A model generated the notes under the pieces. It saw only the letters and a program-made list of their open reading frames with translations, had not been told where the DNA came from and did not search any database. Below, in pieces: positions 59,320 through 64,000 of a stretch of 64,000 bases of DNA. The first letter of the stretch is position 1. The number at the start of each line of letters is the position of its first letter. Source of the DNA: Bradyrhizobium cajani (GTDB lineage: Bacteria > Pseudomonadota > Alphaproteobacteria > Rhizobiales > Xanthobacteraceae); NCBI RefSeq assembly GCF_009759665.1, contig NZ_WQNE01000013.1, positions 62,001 to 126,000 of the forward strand, in the 5' to 3' direction. The translations under genes and the position numbers were made by a program.

Positions 59320-60141
59320 TCAGCCGAACCGGCCGGTGATGTAATCCTGCGTCCGCCGATCGGTCGGCGACGTGAAGATCTTGCTGGTGTCGTCGAACTC
59401 GATCAACTCGCCAAGATACATGAAGGCGGTCTTGTCGGATACGCGCGCCGCCTGCTGCATGTTGTGGGTCACGATCGCGATCGTGTAGTTCTCGGACAGT
59501 TCCTGGATCAGCTCCTCGACCTTGGCGGTCGAGATCGGATCGAGCGCCGAGCAGGGCTCGTCGAACAGGATCACTTCAGGCCGCACCGCCACGGTGCGGG
59601 CGATGCAGAGGCGCTGCTGCTGTCCGCCGGAGAGCGACAGGCCCGAGGCGTTGAGCTTGTCCTTGACCTCGTTCCACAGCGCGCCGCCGCGCAGCGCCTT
59701 CTCGACGCGGTCGTCCATCTCGGACTTCGAGATCTTCTCGTAGAGGCGGATGCCGAAGGCGATGTTCTCGTAGATCGTCATCGGGAATGGCGTCGGCTTC
59801 TGGAACACCATGCCGACGCGAGCGCGCAGCAGGTTGAGGTCCAGCTTGGGGTCGAGGATGTTGGTCTGGTCGAGCATGAGCTGACCGGTGACGCGCTGGC
59901 CCGGATAGAGATCGTACATCCGGTTGAAGATGCGCAGCAGGGTCGACTTGCCGCAGCCCGACGGGCCGATGAACGCCGTGACGCGGTTGGTACCGAGCGT
60001 CAGGTTGATGTTCTTCAGCGCGTGGTGCTCGCCGTAATAGAAGTTGAGGTTGCGCACCGTCACCTTGGCGGGCGCTTCCGGCAGCGGCTGCTGCGAGGCC
60101 AGATGGCCGTTGGCACTCACGGATACGGAAAGATCGGTCAT
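59320..60141 (-). CDS. pstB: phosphate ABC transporter ATP-binding protein
   Basis: A 273-residue ATPase of the high-affinity phosphate importer. Walker A GPSGCGKSTLLRI, Q-loop MVFQKPTPFPMTIYENIAFGIR (the PFPM sequence is PstB-specific), signature LSGGQQQRLCIART, Walker B VILFDEPCSALDPIST, switch His VTHNMQQ. An N-terminal extension of about 20 residues precedes the domain. The start overlaps the pstA stop by 4 bases. Confidence 0.98.
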   Translation of the reverse strand: MTDLSVSVSANGHLASQQPLPEAPAKVTVRNLNFYYGEHHALKNINLTLGTNRVTAFIGPSGCGKSTLLRIFNRMYDLYPGQRVTGQLMLDQTNILDPKLDLNLLRARVGMVFQKPTPFPMTIYENIAFGIRLYEKISKSEMDDRVEKALRGGALWNEVKDKLNASGLSLSGGQQQRLCIARTVAVRPEVILFDEPCSALDPISTAKVEELIQELSENYTIAIVTHNMQQAARVSDKTAFMYLGELIEFDDTSKIFTSPTDRRTQDYITGRFG

Positions 60142-60983
60142 TTTGCAGTCCTCTCGGCGCCAAGGATGCGCGCGCCAATGTTCAGGGCAAGCACGGTGAT
60201 CGTGATCAGCAGCGCGCCGCTCCAGGCGAGCTGCTTCCAGTAGGCATAGGGGCTCTGCACGAAGTTGTTGATGGTGACCGGCAGGTTCGCCATCGTCTTG
60301 TTCAGGCTCAGGCTGAAGAACTGGTTCGACAGCGCGGTGAAGAGCAGCGGTGCGGTCTCGCCGGCGACGCGGGCGGTGGCGAGCAGGACGCCGGTGATGA
60401 GGCCGGAGCGCGCGGCGCGATAGGCGATGCGCTTGATCACCAGCGAGCGCGGCAGGCCGAGCGCCGAGGCCGCCTCACGCAGCGCGTTCGGCACCAGCAG
60501 CAGCATGTCCTCGGTCGTGCGCAGCACCACCGGGATCACGATGACGGCGAGCGCAAGGGCGCCCGCGATCGCCGAGAAGCCGCGCATCGGCACCACCACC
60601 GCGCCGTAGATGAACAGGCCGATGATGATCGAGGGTGCCGAGAGCAGGATGTCGTTGATGAAGCGGATCACCGAGGTCAGCTTGTCGTTGCGGCCGTACT
60701 CGGCGAGGTAGGTGCCGGCGAACAGGCCGAGCGGCGCGCCGATGCCGACGCCGAGCACGGTCATGATCAGCGAGCCGACGATGGCGTTGAGCAGGCCGCC
60801 TTCGGTCGAGCCCGGCGGCGGCGTGTTCTCGGTGAAGATCTGGAGGTTCAGACCCGTCAGACCGTTGTAGAGCAGCGTGACCAGGATCAGCGCGAGCCAG
60901 GTGACGCCGAAGGCGGCGGCGCCGAAGCAGAGCCCGCGGATGACGATGTCGGTGCGGCGGCGGCGTACGTAGATCGGGTTCAT
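60138..60983 (-). CDS. pstA: phosphate ABC transporter permease PstA
   Basis: A 281-residue inner-membrane permease with six hydrophobic segments. Visible landmarks are GGLLNAIVGSLIMTVLGVGIGAPLGLFAGTYLAEYG, the EAA loop LREAASALGLPRSLVIKRIAYRAARSGLITGVLLATARVAGETAPLLFTAL. It forms the channel heterodimer with PstC. One base separates it from pstC (TAACATG); it overlaps pstB by 4 bases. Confidence 0.97.
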   Translation of the reverse strand: MNPIYVRRRRTDIVIRGLCFGAAAFGVTWLALILVTLLYNGLTGLNLQIFTENTPPPGSTEGGLLNAIVGSLIMTVLGVGIGAPLGLFAGTYLAEYGRNDKLTSVIRFINDILLSAPSIIIGLFIYGAVVVPMRGFSAIAGALALAVIVIPVVLRTTEDMLLLVPNALREAASALGLPRSLVIKRIAYRAARSGLITGVLLATARVAGETAPLLFTALSNQFFSLSLNKTMANLPVTINNFVQSPYAYWKQLAWSGALLITITVLALNIGARILGAERTAK

Positions 60984-60984
60984 G

Positions 60985-61983
60985 TTACTTCCCCGCCTTC
61001 TTTTCGAGACGCAGCAGCATCAGTCGCGCGGCCGCGAGCACGAAGAACGTCAGCACGAACAAGAGCAGGCCGAGCAGGATCAGGCCGGACTGATGCAGGC
61101 CGTCGCTCTCGGCGAACTCGGATGCGATCGCCGCCGAGATCGTGGTGCCCGGCGCGAAGATCGACGAGGAAATGCGGAACGAGTTGCCGATGATGAAGGT
61201 CACCGCCATGGTCTCGCCGAGCGCACGGCCCAGCGCCAGCATGACGCCGCCGATGATGCCGACGCGGGTGTAGGGGATCACCACGCTGCGGACGACTTCC
61301 CAGGTGGTGCAGCCGACGCCGTAGGCGGCTTCCTTCAGCACCGGCGGCACCGTCTTGAACACGTCGACCGAGATCGAGGTGATGAAGGGCAGCACCATGA
61401 TCGCGAGAATCAGCGCGGCGTTGAACAGGCTGAGATAGGACGGGGGACCCGCGAAGATCGCGCCCAGCACGGGGACGCCATCGAAGATCCTGATCATGAA
61501 GGGCTGGAACGTGTTGGCCAGGAACGGGCCCAGCACGAAGAAGCCCCACATGCCGTAAATGATCGAAGGGATGCCGGCGAGCAGTTCGACCGCCATGCCG
61601 ATCGGGCGGCGCAGCCATTGCGGGCAGAGCTCGGTCAGGAAGATGGCAATGCCAAGACCGACCGGAATGGCGATCAGCATCGCGATGAAGGAGGTGACGA
61701 GCGTGCCATACATCGGCCCGAGCGCGCCGAGCACGGGGGGATCTGCCGACGGCGCCCAGCGCTGCGTCCACAGGAACGACAGGCCGTATTCCTTCATCGC
61801 CGGGAAGGCCCCGACGATCAGCGAGATGATGATGCCGCCGAGGATCAGCAGCACGGAGATCGCGCTGAGGCGCGTGATCCAGTAAAAGGTGAGGTCACCG
61901 AGCTTGAACGCGCTCAACGCCTTGGCGCGATCATACGGTCCGGCGGCATCAACTACGTTGCTCTCGACAGCCATCTCTGCCAC
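60985..61983 (-). CDS. pstC: phosphate ABC transporter permease PstC
   Basis: A 332-residue inner-membrane permease: a hydrophilic N-terminus of about 30 residues, then about six hydrophobic segments, with GPMYGTLVTSFIAMLIAIPVGLGIAIFLTEL, LLAGIPSIIYGMWGFFVLGP (the PstC PSIIYG signature) and the EAA loop LKEAAYGVGCTTWEVVRSVVIPYTRVGIIGGVMLALGRALGETMAV. Partner of PstA. A 156-base gap with no gene separates it from pstS, more than elsewhere in the operon, which permits higher pstS mRNA. Confidence 0.97.
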   Translation of the reverse strand: MAEMAVESNVVDAAGPYDRAKALSAFKLGDLTFYWITRLSAISVLLILGGIIISLIVGAFPAMKEYGLSFLWTQRWAPSADPPVLGALGPMYGTLVTSFIAMLIAIPVGLGIAIFLTELCPQWLRRPIGMAVELLAGIPSIIYGMWGFFVLGPFLANTFQPFMIRIFDGVPVLGAIFAGPPSYLSLFNAALILAIMVLPFITSISVDVFKTVPPVLKEAAYGVGCTTWEVVRSVVIPYTRVGIIGGVMLALGRALGETMAVTFIIGNSFRISSSIFAPGTTISAAIASEFAESDGLHQSGLILLGLLLFVLTFFVLAAARLMLLRLEKKAGK

Positions 61984-62139
61984 GCCGATCCCCTGTACTT
62001 ACTGATACGTTTTTTTAATCACTGTCCGCGCCCCGGATGGCTCGCCATGCGACGCCGGCCCGGAGGACGATCGTTCGTGAGAGCCCCGGAACGGCGGCGC
62101 GACTTCGATGCCGCACCGCCTTTCCGGAACTAGAAGAGC

Positions 62140-63150
62140 TTAGCTCTTGATGTCGGCAGACCAGGTCTTCTCGATCAGCTTCACGACGCTCTCGGGCATC
62201 GGGATGTAGTCGAGCTCCTCGGCCGCCTTCGCGCCGTTCTTGAACGCCCAGGTGAAGAACTTGAGGGCTTCCTTCGACGCCGCCTTATCAGCCGGATCCT
62301 TGTGCATCAGGATGAAGGTCGCCGCCGTGATCGGCCAGGACTTGTCGCCGGGCTGGTCGGTCAGGATGACGTAGTAGCCGGGAGCCTTGGCCCAGTCGGC
62401 GTTGGAAGCGGCCGCCTGGAAAGCCTCGACGGTCGGCTGCACCGGCTTGCCCGCCTTGTTGACGAGGCCGGTGTAGGTCAGCTTGTTCTGCTTGGCATAG
62501 GCATACTCGACATAGCCGATCGAGTTCTTGGTCTGGCCGATGTTGCCCGACACGCCTTCGTTGCCCTTGGCGCCGACGCCGACCGGCCACTCGACGGCCG
62601 TGCCCTCACCGACCTTGCTCTTCCAGTCCGCGCTGGCCTTGGAGAGGTAGTTGGTGAAGTTGAAGGTGGTGCCCGAGCCGTCCGAACGGCGGACCACGGT
62701 GATCGCTTCCGAGGGCAACTTCACGTTCGGATTGAGCTTCTTGATCGCAGCGTCGTCCCACTTGGTGATCTTGCCGAGATAGACGGCCGCCAGCGTCTCG
62801 CCGTCGAACACCATCTCGCCGGGCTTCACGCCCTCGATGTTGACGACGGGAACGATGGCGCCCATCACCATCGGCCACTGGACGAGACCGTCCTTCTCGA
62901 GCTGCTCGGCCTTGAGCGGCGCGTCGCTGGCGCCGAAGGTCACGGTCTTGGCCTGGATCTGCTTGATGCCGCCGCCGGAGCCGATCGACTGGTAGTTCAG
63001 ACCGTTGCCGGTCTCCTTCTTGTAGGCGTCAGCCCACTTGGAATAGATCGGGAACGGGAACGTCGCACCGGCACCCGTGATATCGGCAGCGAAGGCCGAC
63101 GTCGATGCGGCGACCAAGCCAGCAGCGACGATAGTTTTGATGAAATTCAT
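62140..63150 (-). CDS. pstS: phosphate-binding periplasmic protein
   Basis: A 336-residue periplasmic phosphate-binding protein. Signal peptide (NFIKTIVAAGLVAASTSAFA, cleavage before ADITGAGATFPFPIYSKW) and the phosphate-site landmarks GAGATFPFPIYSKWADAYK, IGSGGGIKQIQAKTVTFGASDAPL, VVRRSDGSGTTFNFTNYLSK and WPVGVGAKGNEGVSGNIGQTKNSIGYVEYAYAK. I chose the ATG at 63150 with GGAG eight bases upstream, not the ATG at 63162. A Pho box lies 101-118 bases before it. Confidence 0.98.
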   Translation of the reverse strand: MNFIKTIVAAGLVAASTSAFAADITGAGATFPFPIYSKWADAYKKETGNGLNYQSIGSGGGIKQIQAKTVTFGASDAPLKAEQLEKDGLVQWPMVMGAIVPVVNIEGVKPGEMVFDGETLAAVYLGKITKWDDAAIKKLNPNVKLPSEAITVVRRSDGSGTTFNFTNYLSKASADWKSKVGEGTAVEWPVGVGAKGNEGVSGNIGQTKNSIGYVEYAYAKQNKLTYTGLVNKAGKPVQPTVEAFQAAASNADWAKAPGYYVILTDQPGDKSWPITAATFILMHKDPADKAASKEALKFFTWAFKNGAKAAEELDYIPMPESVVKLIEKTWSADIKS

Positions 63151-63250
63151 GCTGGTCTCCATACCAGGGGAGCGAAGCGCCTTCCGCGCCCGATCGCGCT
63201 CCCCGTGCCGCCCCTTTAGGAGCGGTCGGCTGTGCTTTTACGAAGGTTTC

Positions 63251-63268
63251 GTGACAGTCGGATGACTG
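63251..63268 (-). promoter_or_regulatory. Pho box upstream of pstS
   Basis: On the minus strand CAGTCAT-CCGA-CTGTCAC: two direct 7-base repeats 11 bases apart, matching the PhoB consensus CTGTCAT-N4-CTGTCAT/C with one and one mismatch. It lies just after the phoR stop and before pstS, so pstSCAB-phoUB has its own phosphate-controlled promoter. A TA-rich stretch (CGTAAAAG) about ten bases beyond could be the -10. Confidence 0.88.
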
Positions 63269-63295
63269 CCTTAAAGGACTGAAATCACTACGTTT

Positions 63296-64000
63296 TCAGC
63301 CTGAGACTAAAGTCTTAGCTTGGGGAAAACAGGCGGTGAAGGTGGCACCCTGTCTGGGCACGCTTTCAATCAAAAGCCGGCCGCGATGACGGTTAAGAAT
63401 ATGTTTCACCAGCGATAATCCGAGCCCGGTTCCACCCTGCGATCGGCTGTCGCCGACGTCCACACGATAGAACCGCTCGGTCAGCCGCGGCAGGTGCTCG
63501 GGCGCGATGCCCGGGCCGAAATCGCGGACCATGACCCGAATTTCCTGAGTTCCGTCAGTGACCGCGCTTGAGGTCAGCGACACGATGACGCGCCCGCCCG
63601 AGGCGCCGTATTTGAGCGCGTTCTCGATCAGGTTCTCGAACAGGCGCAACAGCTCCTCGCGGTCGCCGGCGATCATCACCGGCGCCTCCGGCAGATGGGT
63701 TTCGACATCCACCTGGCGTTCCCGCGCCAGCGGCTCGAGCCCATCGGCGACCTGGAGGATGATCGGCAGCAGGTCGACCAGGGTATCGGGCCGCACATGG
63801 GCCGACAGCTCGACCCGCGACAGCGACAGCAAATCGTCGATCAGGCGCGCCATTCGGGTGGCCTGGTTGTGCATGATGCCGAGGAAGCGCTCGCGCGCCT
63901 TGGGATCGTCCTTGGCCTGGCCCTGGAGCGTGTCGATGAAGCCCGACAGCGCGGCCAGCGGCGTGCGCAGCTCATGGCTGGCATTGGCGACGAAGTCGGC
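63296..64000 (-). CDS. phoR: phosphate regulon sensor histidine kinase PhoR, 5' end outside window
   Basis: The visible 234 C-terminal residues form the kinase core. They begin at the H-box ADFVANASHELRTPLAALSGF (phospho-His in the first nine residues), then dimerisation helix, N-box LFENLIENALKYGASG, G1 VRDFGPGI, F-box ERFYRVD and G2 GGTGLGLSLVKHIL. It is upstream of pstS on the same strand, with a Pho box between them, the standard phoR-pst arrangement in rhizobia. PAS and membrane domains would be off the right edge. Confidence 0.95.
   Translation of the reverse strand, partial: ADFVANASHELRTPLAALSGFIDTLQGQAKDDPKARERFLGIMHNQATRMARLIDDLLSLSRVELSAHVRPDTLVDLLPIILQVADGLEPLARERQVDVETHLPEAPVMIAGDREELLRLFENLIENALKYGASGGRVIVSLTSSAVTDGTQEIRVMVRDFGPGIAPEHLPRLTERFYRVDVGDSRSQGGTGLGLSLVKHILNRHRGRLLIESVPRQGATFTACFPQAKTLVSG

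Overview
The window is a high-GC alphaproteobacterial chromosome segment, most likely from Bradyrhizobium or a close relative. This rests on gene content (GcrA, long-form dCTP deaminase, a SAM-II riboswitch upstream of metZ, cycV-type ccmA, OpgC, DUF2794, DUF1223), on codon usage, and on many dispersed palindromic intergenic repeats. It is ordinary chromosome: I see no integrase, transposase, phage module, CRISPR array or rRNA. There is one tRNA, tRNA-Gly(CCC).

Layout. 1-7.7 kb: arylesterase (cut by the left edge) diverging from a YbbA/YbbP-like ABC exporter, then a Bax-inhibitor-1 protein, a GNAT enzyme, DUF2794 and DUF1223. 7.9-13 kb: aconitase acnA and heme-exporter ATPase ccmA diverge around an Irr-box-like palindrome. 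ccmA is followed directly by an N-terminally truncated ATP-dependent DNA ligase where ccmB would be expected. 13-20.7 kb: small membrane protein, metallo-beta-lactamase-fold hydrolase, MATE transporter, pyrD, DUF952, an S24/HTH regulator lacking its catalytic serine, a TetR-controlled NTF2/DUF3237 pair, and a periplasmic alpha-carbonic anhydrase. 20.8-29 kb: class I lysyl-tRNA synthetase, an amino-acid-type binding protein, SCO with a small membrane partner, a ClpP-like exported protein, FAD dehydrogenase, esterase, RidA and SnoaL-like proteins.

29.1-37.9 kb is a long minus-strand pentose operon. It encodes a LacI regulator, xylulokinase, xylose isomerase, a single-NBD sugar ABC transporter, an aldo/keto reductase and a fuconolactonase-like amidohydrolase, with two stem-loops bracketing the binding-protein gene. 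38-49.2 kb: an XRE-cupin/GNAT/GNAT operon, tRNA-Gly, a frameshifted ogt, an AraC regulator, VOC and SRPBCC proteins, a Met/Gly-rich exported protein, a second MATE transporter, an unknown protein, a PAS protein, dCTP deaminase, and metZ behind a SAM-II riboswitch with an attenuator.

49.2-64 kb: an opgC-SGNH-SGNH operon (candidate periplasmic glucan acylation system with one degenerate SGNH partner), apaG, hslO, argD-argF, gcrA with a GANTC-rich upstream region, and the phosphate block phoR-pstSCAB-phoU-phoB with a Pho box before pstS.

No clearly new defence or mobile system was found. The best leads are the OpgC/SGNH pair, the ccmA-ligase junction, the metZ leader, an orphan terminator suggesting a small RNA near 6.7 kb, and a repeat family with a conserved interior.
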